DNA of 64,000 nucleotides from Geoalkalibacter halelectricus (GCF_025263685.1 NZ_CP092109.1:3039001-3103000); one strand, 5' to 3'; shown: positions 51,704 to 60,550, numbered from the stretch's first letter. Notes: a model not told the origin generated them from the sequence alone. Translations and numbers: made by a program.

Positions 51704-52282
51704 TTAGAGTACTCCCATCAAGAAAAGCCGTCCCATCCCCAAACCGATGGTCGAGCCGAGCAGGGCGCCGACCAGGACGTCGGTGGGGTAGTGCAGTCCA
51801 AGGAAAATGCGCGAAAAGCCGATGAGAATTGCAACCGGCAGAAACAGCGCCAGGGAACCCGGCAGCAATACGGCCAGGGCGCCGCAGGCGGCGAAAGCGG
51901 TCATGGTGTGCCCGGAGGGAAAGGAAAAGCGATCGGGTGGCGGCATCTGGCAGGGCAGGTCGGCCCAGATTTCGAAGGGGCGCGGGCGCCCGATGACGTT
52001 CTTGAGCAGGGTGAACAGCAGCACGCTCAGCAGCAGGGAGATGCCCGCGGCCAGAACCGCCCAGCGCTCGACGGCACCGCCGCCGGCCAGCAGAATGAGG
52101 GCGGTAAGATACCACAGGGGCCCGTCGCCCAGGCGGCTGGAAGTGCGCATCAGCAGGGTAATGGGTTGAAAGCGGCGCAGCTCGCAGACGCGCAGCATCA
52201 TGCGCGCCTCCACGGGCGTGATGTGACGCGCGTAATAGCCGACCAGGCCGCCGGCGATCTTGGTTTTTTCGGGTGTCAGCAT
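51704..52282 (-). CDS. PAP2-family membrane phosphatase
   Basis: This 192-residue protein has about five membrane helices and the three PAP2 motifs: KNVIGRPRPF, FPSGHTMTAF and SRIFLGLHYPTDVLVG. It would dephosphorylate a lipid phosphate such as undecaprenyl pyrophosphate or phosphatidic acid. The ATG at 52282 follows AAGGAG and overlaps the glycosyltransferase stop by 7 bp, giving coupling with the lipid-glycosylation genes upstream. Confidence 0.92.
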   Translation of the reverse strand: MLTPEKTKIAGGLVGYYARHITPVEARMMLRVCELRRFQPITLLMRTSSRLGDGPLWYLTALILLAGGGAVERWAVLAAGISLLLSVLLFTLLKNVIGRPRPFEIWADLPCQMPPPDRFSFPSGHTMTAFAACGALAVLLPGSLALFLPVAILIGFSRIFLGLHYPTDVLVGALLGSTIGLGMGRLFLMGVL

Positions 52283-53496
52283 GATGAGTCTCCTTGAGAG
52301 TCGGGGATTTTGAGAGTCGCGGCGGCCTCGCTGCGAGGCGCGCGGATTTTTCCGGACGGTCCGCCGGCGCAGGCCTGATGATAGGCACGGCGCACCACTT
52401 CGTTGATTTGCTGCCAGTTCTGGCCCAGGGCATGTTGACGGGCGTTTACTCCCTGGCTCGGCACGAGGTCGCGCTGCTCCAGATAGTGGGCCATGGCCCT
52501 TGTCAGGGCCGCGGCCGAAATTTCCGTGACCAACTGCCCGGTGCGGCCGTTGACGACGATGTCCTGGGGCCCCGGTACCCTGAACCCGATCACCGGCAGG
52601 CCCGAAGCCATGGCTTCAAGCATGACGTTGCCGAAGGTTTCGGTGAGGGAGGGAAAGGCCATGACATCGGCGCAGGCGTACAGCCGGGCCAGATCCTCGC
52701 CCTGGCGATAACCGGTGAAAACCACCCGCGGGTCGGCCTCGGCGGCAAGCTTGGCGCGCAGGGGGCCGTCGCCGATGAGCAGCAGGCGTGCGCGCGGGTC
52801 GGCCAGGTCGGCAAAGGCGCTCATGAGCAGCGGCAGGTTTTTTTCCGCCGCCAGGCGTCCGCAGTAGACAAAAACCAGATCCTGCGGCGCAAAGCCGAGT
52901 TCGGTGCGCAGTTGCACATCGCGTTTGGCCGGATCGAAACGCCGGCTGTCGACCCCGCGACCCCAGGTGCCGACGCGCTCAAAACCCTTGGCGAGGAGAA
53001 TCTCGCGAATAGAGGGCGTCGGGCAGAAGGTGTGGGCGGTGTGGTTGTGAAACCAGCGCAGGTAGCGCCACACCCCGCCCTCGATGAGCCCCAGACGATA
53101 GGAGGCCATGTACTGCGAGAAGTTGGTGTGATAGGAGCTGATGACCGGCAAACCGAGTTTTTGCGCCGCGCGCAGCGCCGCCCACCCTAGGGGGCCCTCG
53201 GTGGCGATATGCACCACGTCGGGGGCGGCGTCCCGCAGGATGCGTGCGACCCGCGCCGGACGCGTGAAGGGCAACAGGATCTCGGGATAATTGGGCAGGG
53301 CCAGGGCCTTGAAGGTGGAGATGGCAAGACCCGGCCGTTCTTGCGGGGGATTGTCGCGGTAGCGCGGCGCCAGCAGGTGAACGCTGTCGCCGTGCTCGAG
53401 CAGGTGGGTCACCAGGCGGTCGAGGGTTTTGGAGACGCCGTTGATCTGCGGCAGATAAGTTTCGGTAACCAGGGCTATTTTAAGATGCTGTTTCAT
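52276..53496 (-). CDS. GT4 glycosyltransferase (MgtA/SqdX-like)
   Basis: The 406-residue protein is a GT-B fold family 4 enzyme. The N-terminus TETYLPQINGVSKTLDRLV is typical of lipid-directed mannosyl-, glucosyl- or sulfoquinovosyl-transferases. The C-terminal donor site has VYCGRLAAEKNLPLL and the EX7E motif in SLTETFGNVMLEAMASGLPV. It overlaps the lipid-kinase stop by 4 bp and the PAP2 start by 7 bp. A glycolipid product is therefore likely, but the sugar cannot be assigned. Confidence 0.9.
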   Translation of the reverse strand: MKQHLKIALVTETYLPQINGVSKTLDRLVTHLLEHGDSVHLLAPRYRDNPPQERPGLAISTFKALALPNYPEILLPFTRPARVARILRDAAPDVVHIATEGPLGWAALRAAQKLGLPVISSYHTNFSQYMASYRLGLIEGGVWRYLRWFHNHTAHTFCPTPSIREILLAKGFERVGTWGRGVDSRRFDPAKRDVQLRTELGFAPQDLVFVYCGRLAAEKNLPLLMSAFADLADPRARLLLIGDGPLRAKLAAEADPRVVFTGYRQGEDLARLYACADVMAFPSLTETFGNVMLEAMASGLPVIGFRVPGPQDIVVNGRTGQLVTEISAAALTRAMAHYLEQRDLVPSQGVNARQHALGQNWQQINEVVRRAYHQACAGGPSGKIRAPRSEAAATLKIPDSQGDSSC

Positions 53497-54374
53497 GCGG
53501 GCCTCAAAATGGTCAGGGAATCGCGTGCCACGGAAAAATCCATGGGTAGACGGCCGATGAGGTCGCCGTCGGCCTGTACCGGCAGGGGCGAGGCGCAGCG
53601 TACGCGGGCAGAGGTGACTTTGCGGTAGAGCACGTCGGGAAGTTGCAGGTGGCGACCGCGCGCGATACCCGAGACATAGCGCATGAGAGGCAGGGCGCCA
53701 CGGCGGCGGAAAATGCACAGGTCGAGTTCGGGCAGATCGAGCCCGGCCAGGGGCGTAGCCTGAAAAGCGCCGCCGTAGTGGCGTGCCTTGCCGATGATGA
53801 CGCCGTAGCCGGTGAGAATTTCACCGTCGGCCTCGATTTCGAGCAACTGACTCGGTGGTGCAAGCAGCACCCGGACGCCGGTGAGTACATAGGCTGCCTT
53901 GCCCAGCAATCGTTTGAGTCCCAGATCGAGCTGATAGACCACCTGGGCGTCAAAGCCGATGCCGGCCATCAGCAGAAAATGACGGTCTCCGGCCAGACCC
54001 AGATGCACCCTCTGGGTGCGGCCGGCGAAGATGGTTTCGACGGCATCGGCGATGTCCTTGCCCAGGCCGATTTCGCGAGCGAAGACGTTGGCCGTGCCGA
54101 GGGGCAAAATGCCCAGGGGAATGTCGCTGCCCGCCAGCCCGTTGATGACTTCGTTGATGGTGCCGTCGCCGCCCGCCGCGACGACGGCGTCGGGCCGGCG
54201 CTCGATGGCTTGCCGACACAGATCCAAACCGTCGCCGCGCCGCTGGGTGTACCAGAGGTCCACGCAGGCGCCTCGGCGTCGCAGGGCGGTGACCGCCTGC
54301 TCGATGCGTTGGGGACCGCGCCGTCCTGCGGTGGGGTTGGCGATGACGATGATGTTGCGGTTGTGCAGCTCCAT
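53493..54374 (-). CDS. Diacylglycerol/lipid kinase (YegS/DagK-like)
   Basis: This 293-residue protein has a DAGK catalytic domain with IANPTAGRRGPQRIEQAV, the nucleotide-binding AAGGDGTINEVINGLAG and PLGTANVFAREIGL. It would phosphorylate diacylglycerol, sphingoid-like bases or another lipid using ATP. The stop overlaps the glycosyltransferase start (ATGA). There is a 132-bp gap to the next gene upstream. YegS-type soluble kinases are the closest in length. Confidence 0.9.
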   Translation of the reverse strand: MELHNRNIIVIANPTAGRRGPQRIEQAVTALRRRGACVDLWYTQRRGDGLDLCRQAIERRPDAVVAAGGDGTINEVINGLAGSDIPLGILPLGTANVFAREIGLGKDIADAVETIFAGRTQRVHLGLAGDRHFLLMAGIGFDAQVVYQLDLGLKRLLGKAAYVLTGVRVLLAPPSQLLEIEADGEILTGYGVIIGKARHYGGAFQATPLAGLDLPELDLCIFRRRGALPLMRYVSGIARGRHLQLPDVLYRKVTSARVRCASPLPVQADGDLIGRLPMDFSVARDSLTILRPA

Positions 54375-54506
54375 GGTCCTAAAAAAAGGGCGGTGTGCCC
54401 GTGCACTCCGCCCCGCTCCTCTTCGTATGGTTTCTGGCTATTGTGCGCACCTTTGATCCTTTCTTTTGCGTTGTCGGCACAATAGGGCGCCAATGTTTTT
54501 CTTTGG

Positions 54507-55232
54507 TTATCGTCTCGTCAAGGTTCGGTTATTTTTTTCTTCACTGAGATGGCCTTTTGGCGGCGGGCAGGGGCTTCCGATTAATTCCACCCGGCTCGAT
54601 CCGGTGCCGGAGAGGATGCTACGCGACACAAAGCGCAGGAAAACGCCATCGTCCTCGCGCAGCCAATAATCGCCATGCCAGATGCGCGCCGGCACACCGG
54701 CGGCCGTGATGCGAAACCGTTGCGCCCAATGGCGCTCATCACCCAGCTCGATCCACGTGATTTCCTGTTTTTCTGCGCGCATGCGACGAACATCGAGATT
54801 GTCCGGCCGCACCATCCAGAACTCCAGTCGCGAATCGTCACTGCTCTGCAAGCTGCGCAGACCTACCGAGAGGGCCTGATACCAGGGGATTTCATCGATG
54901 TGCACGCTTCGCTCCAGGGTGCGACCCTGAAAACGTCCGCGGAAATCAAGAGCCTTTCCGTCGCGATGGACTTCAAGGTCGGTGTCGTCGCGCAAAGATC
55001 TGAGAAACCACGAACGCACCTCCCAGGTTTCGTCGCCAAACAGATTGCGATGCTCTTCGTCCGCGTCCAAAGTGCGCAGTTGCCGGACATCGCCGGTTTC
55101 CAGATGCCAGAAAAAATACCGGCGCTCCTGACCCTGGATTTCCTCATAGCAGTAACTTTCCGCCAGGCTCTCCCAGGTCGAAATCAGCAGCCACAACAGC
55201 ACGATGAAAAGCGGCGCCAGGCGGGTGCTCAC
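54507..55232 (-). CDS. Exported or membrane-anchored hypothetical protein
   Basis: This 241-residue protein has an N-terminal hydrophobic segment (LFIVLLWLLISTWESLAES), probably a signal peptide or anchor, followed by a soluble beta-rich domain with many charged residues and two short tryptophan motifs (EVRSWFLRSL, RIWHGDYWLRE). The C-terminal half resembles DUF3108-like periplasmic proteins. The start is GTG at 55232, overlapping the previous gene's TGA. It probably belongs to the lipid operon, but no function can be given. Confidence 0.75.
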   Translation of the reverse strand: MSTRLAPLFIVLLWLLISTWESLAESYCYEEIQGQERRYFFWHLETGDVRQLRTLDADEEHRNLFGDETWEVRSWFLRSLRDDTDLEVHRDGKALDFRGRFQGRTLERSVHIDEIPWYQALSVGLRSLQSSDDSRLEFWMVRPDNLDVRRMRAEKQEITWIELGDERHWAQRFRITAAGVPARIWHGDYWLREDDGVFLRFVSRSILSGTGSSRVELIGSPCPPPKGHLSEEKNNRTLTRR

Positions 55233-55495
55233 ACCAAATCCCCCGGCAGGTCGGCCTGTGCCGCGGTTCTCAAGCGCCGCAAACGCAGGGTTTCGCGGCG
55301 CACCTCGAACCCCAGGCTGATCAGAAATCTCAAAGTCAGCAACGTACCCATGGGCCCGAGGATGACCATGACCGCCAGCCACAGTCTGATCCATGAGCTC
55401 AGCGTGAGCCGGCCGTCGAAGGCGAAGGACGCCCCGGCGTAAAGAGTCAGGGTGGTCAGTGCGGCCAGGGGCCAGAGGCAGGCGAGGGTCAGCAT
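55229..55495 (-). CDS. Small two-helix membrane protein
   Basis: This 88-residue protein has two membrane helices (LACLWPLAALTTLTLYAGAS and WLAVMVILGPMGTLLTLRFL), with a basic C-terminal tail (RRETLRLRRLRT). It overlaps the OlsF-like gene's end by 7 bp and the following gene by 4 bp, so it is translated within the lipid operon. No family is recognised. It could help to localise the acyltransferase or the periplasmic partner. Confidence 0.75.
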   Translation of the reverse strand: MLTLACLWPLAALTTLTLYAGASFAFDGRLTLSSWIRLWLAVMVILGPMGTLLTLRFLISLGFEVRRETLRLRRLRTAAQADLPGDLV

Positions 55496-57333
55496 GCAAG
55501 GGACTCCGGGGGGCAGTGGTGATGCAGATAGGCGGCAGCGGCCTCTTTTCCCAGGTAACGCTCAAGAAGCCGCTCCTCGGTGTGGAGCAGATCGACCAGC
55601 AGCAGGCCGTCGATGACGTCGCTGAAATCGGGATCGAGATTAAAGCCCAGCAGTTTGCCACCCAGATTGAGGTAATGGCGCAGAAGCACCGGCAGGCCCT
55701 TGCGGTCTGGTTCGATGTCGGCAATCAGCTGGTCGAGACCGTCGAGGTTGCCCATCAGGGCGTTGACCTCGGCGGGGGAACAGCCTTTGATGCGCGGTGC
55801 GCGGTGGAGGTTCAGCGGCCGCTGGGGGCGCACTCGTTGGGTCAACTCGGGGTGCGCCAGTTGCTGGGACAGGCAGCCGGCGATGAGGCGGCGCGACAGA
55901 TCGCTGTAAGTCCGGCTGATGCTGACCGGTCCGAGCAAGGTGCGGTAGTGGGGGTGGCGGGCCACGAAACGGCCGATACCCTTCCACAGCAGCAGCAGCG
56001 GCGAGTAGGATTTTTGATACTCGCAGCGCACGAAGGAACGGCCCAATTCAAGGGCGGGACCGGTTTTTTCCAACAACTCGCGATCAAAGCGGAACAGGGT
56101 GCGCAGGTAGAGTCCCTCCGGCCCCTGGTTTTTAAGAATCTCATCGCAACGCCCCACCCGATAGGCACCGACGATCTGCTCCAGGTCGCGGTGCCAGAGA
56201 AGGATATGGGTGTAGTGGTGGTCAAAGGCGTCAAGATCGATGGGCTGTCCCGTTCCCTCGCCGGAGGCGCGAAAGGTGATCTCGCGCAAGCGCCCGATTT
56301 CGCGCAGAAGGTTGGGTGATTGCTGCAAGCTGGTCTGCCAGCATTGATAGGGGCCGCTTTCGAGGAGCAACTGCGCGGCGGGAAGATCGGCGATTTCCTG
56401 ACCCAGCAAGCCGATCACAACGGGTTCGATCGGTGCGGGCAGGAGCGGCTGGGGTCTTTTTTTTCCCGGCAGGACGAATCGATTCGCGACGGATCCTTGG
56501 CCGGCAGCCAAGGCGTAGGTGCGGGCGCGCAGGTAGCCTATCAGCTCCTGGTCGCTCGGCAATGCCGCCAGGCTCTCCGGCGCCAGGGGCGAGCCGATGC
56601 GCAGGAAAATCCTCCGGCGCTGTTTGTTGAGCAATTCGCGCGGCAGCAGGGCGGTGCGCAAACCTGGATGCACCAGGCCGGCGAGTTGAAAGGCGGCGCC
56701 GTTGCTGCCGCTGAAATACACTGGAACGACCATCGCACCCGATTTGCGCACCAGGCGCCCGAGGTTGGGATTCCAGGGTGGGTCGGTCACCTGGCGGCGG
56801 TGCAGATGCAGGTGGGACACTTCGCCGGCGGGAAACACCACCAGCAGCCCGCCGCCCTTGAGCCAATTGAGACATTGCCGCAGGGGGCGAATGTTGTCGC
56901 GGGCCGAAGCTTCTCGGCCGAAAGGATCGACGGCGATGATCAGGTCGGCCATCTGGGGAATGCGTTGCAGCAGGTAGTTGGCCATGAATTTCACATCTGG
57001 ACGCAGCCGTTGAAGCAGCGCGGCGAGCACCAGGCCTTCAACAGCGCCGAAGGGATGGTTGGCCACCACAAGGGCCGGGCCGCTACGCGGAACATTTCGC
57101 GTCTGTTGCTCGTCGAGGGCGACGTCGATGCCCAGGTGCCTGAGAACCCTTTCGGGGAAGGGCTCGGGACCCGGATCGGCTTGGATGTGGGAATAGATCT
57201 CCCGGCAGTGGTTGAGGCGCAGCAGACGCTCAAGGCACGCCCCCGCCAGCAGGGAGAAGGCTTTCTGCTTAACGGGGGCGCGAAACGGGCCGCTGATGCG
57301 AAACGGATCAGTGTGCGAATGGGTTGTCGACAT
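55489..57333 (-). CDS. OlsF-like bifunctional acyltransferase (PlsC + GNAT/OlsB domains)
   Basis: This 614-residue protein joins an N-terminal PlsC/LPLAT acyltransferase (VVANHPFGAVEGLVLAAL with the catalytic HP motif; GLLVVFPAGEVSHLHLH) to a C-terminal OlsB-like GNAT acyltransferase (YRVGRCDEILKNQGPEGLYL; LELGRSFVRCEYQKSYSPLL). That order is the one in OlsF, which makes ornithine lipids in one protein. The amino-acid head group is not proven. The ATG at 57333 has AGGGA; the frame is open to 57495. It is the first gene of a six-gene lipid operon. Confidence 0.85.
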   Translation of the reverse strand: MSTTHSHTDPFRISGPFRAPVKQKAFSLLAGACLERLLRLNHCREIYSHIQADPGPEPFPERVLRHLGIDVALDEQQTRNVPRSGPALVVANHPFGAVEGLVLAALLQRLRPDVKFMANYLLQRIPQMADLIIAVDPFGREASARDNIRPLRQCLNWLKGGGLLVVFPAGEVSHLHLHRRQVTDPPWNPNLGRLVRKSGAMVVPVYFSGSNGAAFQLAGLVHPGLRTALLPRELLNKQRRRIFLRIGSPLAPESLAALPSDQELIGYLRARTYALAAGQGSVANRFVLPGKKRPQPLLPAPIEPVVIGLLGQEIADLPAAQLLLESGPYQCWQTSLQQSPNLLREIGRLREITFRASGEGTGQPIDLDAFDHHYTHILLWHRDLEQIVGAYRVGRCDEILKNQGPEGLYLRTLFRFDRELLEKTGPALELGRSFVRCEYQKSYSPLLLLWKGIGRFVARHPHYRTLLGPVSISRTYSDLSRRLIAGCLSQQLAHPELTQRVRPQRPLNLHRAPRIKGCSPAEVNALMGNLDGLDQLIADIEPDRKGLPVLLRHYLNLGGKLLGFNLDPDFSDVIDGLLLVDLLHTEERLLERYLGKEAAAAYLHHHCPPESLAC

Positions 57334-57728
57334 GGCAATCCCTGCTGGATTCTCCTGGCGTTGGGTGGTGAGCCGCATGCCTTGGGATTTAAGGATGGCA
57401 TGGTTAAGATGGGATGATCGGCGGGTTAAATCCACGTCAGGCGCCAATTGAAAGACGGCTGCTGCATTGCAGTCGGTGAGGGCGGCAGTGGACATTTTGT
57501 TTTCAGATGTTAAACATTGTTATAAGCAACCAAAAACCTTTGCCGGAGAAGGTGCCATCCCGCGCAGCGGGAATGGGTCGTGGACAGCGCGGCACCATAA
57601 CCTAACCAGTAAGATCAGTTATTCAGTTGGTCAGCTTTTGAAGCCTCCGGAGTTTTTCGGGCGGTGCCTGCGGAATTTTCGGAGATTTGGGATGAGTGCA
57701 GTAACAGCGCGATGCGGAGGAGGATGCG
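57334..57728. other. Divergent promoter region, no gene seen
   Basis: These 395 bp separate the lipid operon from the ferritin-like gene. There are open frames but none has a ribosome site plus family features. No strong hairpin or repeat was recognised, so the region presumably contains promoters in both directions. Confidence 0.5.
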
Positions 57729-58226
57729 ATGCCCCAGGAATACAAGATGAAGGAAGCGTTGAAGATGGCGATCTCGGCCAAGAAAAACCTCATGGATTTC
57801 TATCGCCAGGCGGCCGCGATAACCGAAAACGAAAACGGCAAGAAAGTGTTCACCCGTCTCGCCGACGAGGTGCAGGAAAACGCCCGAAAGTTCTACAGCC
57901 ATTACAAATGGGAAGACATCGACAGCTTCGAGACCCTGATGGAGGCCGCACCCCAGTCGAATTCAGTCATGCTGGCCGAACTGAAAAAAGCCCTCGACAA
58001 GAACCTGCATGAGCGCAAGGCACGCGAGTTGGCTCTTAAGGAACAGGAAGACATGGAGAAAACCTTCCGCCTGGCCGCATCGCACATCATCGATCCGCAG
58101 GTGCGGGCCGTTTTCGAGGAAGTCGCCCGCGATGCGCGCACCCATTACGAAATCATCGAGTCGGAATATGCGCGCACCATGGCCATGGTGCATGAAACCG
58201 ACATCGATACCTACGTGCGCGAATAG
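57729..58226 (+). CDS. Ferritin-like diiron protein
   Basis: This 165-residue protein is nearly all helical and has the rubrerythrin/ferritin-like spacing: KKNLMDFYRQAAAITENENG near the first helix, EVQENARKFYSHYKWED and a late VARDARTHYEIIESEY. The acidic and histidine residues could form a diiron site, although not every canonical ligand is in place. The ATG follows GGAGGAGG. A terminator follows. It may store iron or reduce peroxide. Confidence 0.75.
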   Translation: MPQEYKMKEALKMAISAKKNLMDFYRQAAAITENENGKKVFTRLADEVQENARKFYSHYKWEDIDSFETLMEAAPQSNSVMLAELKKALDKNLHERKARELALKEQEDMEKTFRLAASHIIDPQVRAVFEEVARDARTHYEIIESEYARTMAMVHETDIDTYVRE

Positions 58227-58250
58227 TTCCTGATCCTGTTTCGCCTCCTG

Positions 58251-58287
58251 GCCTGCGTCACCTTGCGGATGGCGCAGGCTTTTTTTA
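58251..58287 (+). terminator. Terminator after the ferritin-like gene
   Basis: GCCTGCG (58251-58257) and CGCAGGC (58273-58279) pair around a 15-nt loop, followed by seven T. A good intrinsic terminator. Confidence 0.75.
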
Positions 58288-58355
58288 TGGGCGGCCAGGG
58301 GGCGTGCATGGCGCTTGCAAGTGTCGGACGAAGCGGCTTAAAATCCGCGCTTATC

Positions 58356-58395
58356 TGTTCAGCATGTGGGTTGCGACCCCATGACGGATGAATAG
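58356..58395. repeat. Dispersed palindromic repeat copy upstream of sfsA
   Basis: TGTTCAGCATGTGGGTTGCG, then ACCCCATGACGGATGAATAG. It aligns with the copy before uvrC over about 40 bp, including CGGATGAATAGA, and both lie 10-30 bp before a plus-strand start. Confidence 0.6.
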
Positions 58396-58423
58396 ATATC
58401 AATTTTCTCCGAGGTAAATAACC

Positions 58424-59116
58424 ATGAAGCTGCCCGAGCCCCTGGTGGAAGGCGTGTTGGTGCGGCGCTACCAGCGATTTCTCACCGATGTGCGCCTGGC
58501 CGACGGCAGTTTGGTCACTGCCCATACCCCCAACACCGGCAGCATGAAGCAGTGCGCCGTGCCCGGTCACCGGGTGCTGCTGTCGCGCAGCAGCAATCCG
58601 GCGCGCAAGCTCGCTTACACCCTGGAACTCATCGAGGTGGCGGGGCATTGGGTCGACACCCATACCCAGCGTAGCAACCGGGTGGTGGAGGAGGCCCTCA
58701 GCGGCGGACTCATTGCCGGTCTTGAGGGGTATCAGGTGCGCCGCGAGGTGCGCCTTGGCGCCAGTCGCATGGATTTTCTCCTGGAAAAAGCGCAAGAGCG
58801 CGCCTACCTCGAAGTCAAGAACGTCACCCTCTGCTGCCGGCCCGGAGTCGCCTGTTTCCCGGACGCCGTCACCCTGCGCGGCCAGAAACATTTGCAGGAG
58901 CTGCGCCTGGCCGTCGAACAGGGCCATCGCGCCCTGATCTTTTTTCTCGTGCAGCGCGGCGAGGCCCACGCATTCAGTCCGGCCGACCAAATCGATCCGG
59001 TGTACGGGCGGTTGCTGCGCGAGGTTTGCGCGGCGGGCGTCGAGGTATTGGCCTATCGCACCCAGGTAACGCCGACCGAGAATCGGATCGCCGAGAAACT
59101 TTTCGTGATCTTGTGA
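58424..59116 (+). CDS. sfsA: Sugar fermentation stimulation protein SfsA
   Basis: This 230-residue protein has the complete SfsA sequence pattern: RRYQRFLTDVRLADGSLVTA, HTPNTGSMKQCAVPG, YLEVKNVTLCCRPGVACFPDA and VTLRGQKHLQEL. SfsA was linked to maltose metabolism in E. coli and has a predicted PD-(D/E)XK nuclease-like domain, but its biochemical role remains unclear. The ATG follows GAGGTAAATAACC. It is convergent with the encapsulin operon. Confidence 0.93.
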   Translation: MKLPEPLVEGVLVRRYQRFLTDVRLADGSLVTAHTPNTGSMKQCAVPGHRVLLSRSSNPARKLAYTLELIEVAGHWVDTHTQRSNRVVEEALSGGLIAGLEGYQVRREVRLGASRMDFLLEKAQERAYLEVKNVTLCCRPGVACFPDAVTLRGQKHLQELRLAVEQGHRALIFFLVQRGEAHAFSPADQIDPVYGRLLREVCAAGVEVLAYRTQVTPTENRIAEKLFVIL

Positions 59117-59120
59117 GGCA

Positions 59121-59150
59121 CAAAAAAAGCCGAGGCACGGGGCCTCGGCT
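59121..59150 (-). terminator. Terminator of the encapsulin operon
   Basis: AGCCGAGGC (59128-59136) pairs with GCCTCGGCT (59142-59150) around 5 nt. On the minus strand the hairpin is followed by seven T, so it ends the encapsulin transcript. Confidence 0.8.
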
Positions 59151-59169
59151 TGGCGTCAGGAACGATCGG

Positions 59170-59985
59170 CTATTTCTTGGCTTTCTTTTTCACTTCGAAA
59201 CCGACCAGGGCCTCCGGGGTGATGACCCGGAAGGTGAAGGATTCGGTTATAAAGAGGTGAATTTCCTCGGCGGTGTGGTGGTGGTAGCCGATGGCGAAAT
59301 CCTGGCCGATGGTCAGCTCGAAATCGCCGCCGCGCGCCGCGGCGAGCAGCGCCCCCTGCACCGCGTCGGAGTAGATGACGGCGCCGGTGAGCTGCTTTTC
59401 CAGCAGACTGCGCAGGGTTCCGCCAGGGGTGCTGCGCGCCAGGAATTTCCACACCTCGGGGTTGACCACCAGGTTGGCCGGACCCTCAACCCCTTCGCGC
59501 AACAAGCGCGCCTGTCCTTCCGAAACCGCGTCCACGAAAGCATCCATGTCCAGTTCCAGGGGCACCAGGGGGGCCGCGACTTCGCTGTGCAGACCCTTGA
59601 TGCAGCCCGCTTCGAAGCCCTTGAAGACGGCTTGTTCCTCAAAGGCGGCGATCTTGCGCGCGGCCTCGACCAGGGCGTCGAGCTGAAAGTCCTTGGCGCC
59701 GCGATCGATGTTATCCAACTCCCATTGCTTGAGCACGAAGCTCACGCGACCCTCGACCAGGGGCAGCACCTGATGGACGCCGAAGCGCACCGCCTCGACT
59801 TTCTGCCCCGGCGGAACCTCGAGGCGACCGAGATTGACGCAGGGGTGGTCGATGCCGTGGGGGCCGTCGACGTCGACGAACTTGCGCGCCGAGAGGGTGG
59901 CCACCAATGCCTCGCGGGCCATGGCGTCGATTTCCGCCCAAGCTTTGGGGGTGATGGGGGCCAGTTCACGTCTGAGCAGATCCAT
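59170..59985 (-). CDS. Encapsulin shell protein (family 1)
   Basis: The 271-residue protein is a complete linocin-M18/encapsulin with an HK97 phage-capsid fold. Typical parts are MDLLRRELAPITPKAWAEID, ARKFVDVDGPHGIDHPCVNL, EGPANLVVNPEVWKF and the C-terminal IGQDFAIGYHHHTAEEIHLF followed by ITESFTFRVITPEALV. It assembles into a nanocompartment around the cargo encoded directly upstream. The ATG at 59985, with AAGGAG 8 nt upstream, fits the family; a GTG at 59994 is less likely. A strong terminator follows. Confidence 0.97.
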   Translation of the reverse strand: MDLLRRELAPITPKAWAEIDAMAREALVATLSARKFVDVDGPHGIDHPCVNLGRLEVPPGQKVEAVRFGVHQVLPLVEGRVSFVLKQWELDNIDRGAKDFQLDALVEAARKIAAFEEQAVFKGFEAGCIKGLHSEVAAPLVPLELDMDAFVDAVSEGQARLLREGVEGPANLVVNPEVWKFLARSTPGGTLRSLLEKQLTGAVIYSDAVQGALLAAARGGDFELTIGQDFAIGYHHHTAEEIHLFITESFTFRVITPEALVGFEVKKKAKK

Positions 59986-59998
59986 GATATTCACTCCT

Positions 59999-60400
59999 TC
60001 ATTTTGCTGAGGTCATTTGCTTGAGGCTGCCGATGCCGAGACCGGTCGCGGATGCCGAAGGCGCAGGTGCGTTCGCGGGGCCCTGCGGGGTCTGTCCGCC
60101 GGCGCCGCCGAGAAACTCGGTTTCGACTTCCTCGGCACCTTGCTGATAAAACATCTCTTCCTCGGGGTCGAGTTCCTTGAGCAAGCGCAGGAACTCGCCG
60201 GCATGCACCCGCTCTTCATTGGCGATGTCGACCAGAACCTGCTGCGCCAGGGTGTTGTCGGTCGATTCGGCCAACTGCATGTAGAGCTGAATCGCCTCGT
60301 ATTCGGCCGCCACCATGAAGCGAATGGCGCGCACCAGTTCCGCGTGAGTGACCATGCGGTCGTTTTTCAGACAACTGAAAGGATGGCCAAAATCCGGCAT
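59999..60400 (-). CDS. Encapsulated ferritin-like cargo protein
   Basis: This 133-residue protein has a short ferritin-like two-helix domain (VTHAELVRAIRFMVAAEYEA, LAQQVLVDIANEERVHAGEF) with the EXXH iron ligands, similar to the encapsulin-associated ferritin-like proteins of Thermotoga type. A Gly-Pro-Ala-rich linker leads to the C-terminal targeting peptide TGLGIGSLKQ, which docks inside the shell. The ATG at 60400 follows AGGAGG. It is 13 bp from the shell gene and makes an iron-storage compartment likely. Confidence 0.94.
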   Translation of the reverse strand: MPDFGHPFSCLKNDRMVTHAELVRAIRFMVAAEYEAIQLYMQLAESTDNTLAQQVLVDIANEERVHAGEFLRLLKELDPEEEMFYQQGAEEVETEFLGGAGGQTPQGPANAPAPSASATGLGIGSLKQMTSAK

Positions 60401-60506
60401 CGTTGTGTCCTCCTGAAAAAATGAGATGCAATCAAGCGAGTCTGGCGCCCCTGATGCCGGGGCGCTTAATCAGCCTCATAAAATCTGACGTATTTTTTTC
60501 GCTTGT

Positions 60507-60550
60507 CAAATGGCCTCGGCGCTGGTCCTTGCGGAATCGGCTGGTATACT
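60507..60550. promoter_or_regulatory. Divergent promoter region of encapsulin and desulforedoxin genes
   Basis: On the plus strand an extended -10 (TG-G-TATACT, 60542-60550) lies about 80 bp before the desulforedoxin start. On the minus strand a consensus -35 TTGACA is at 60509-60504, but a good -10 at the usual spacing was not found. Confidence 0.4.
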
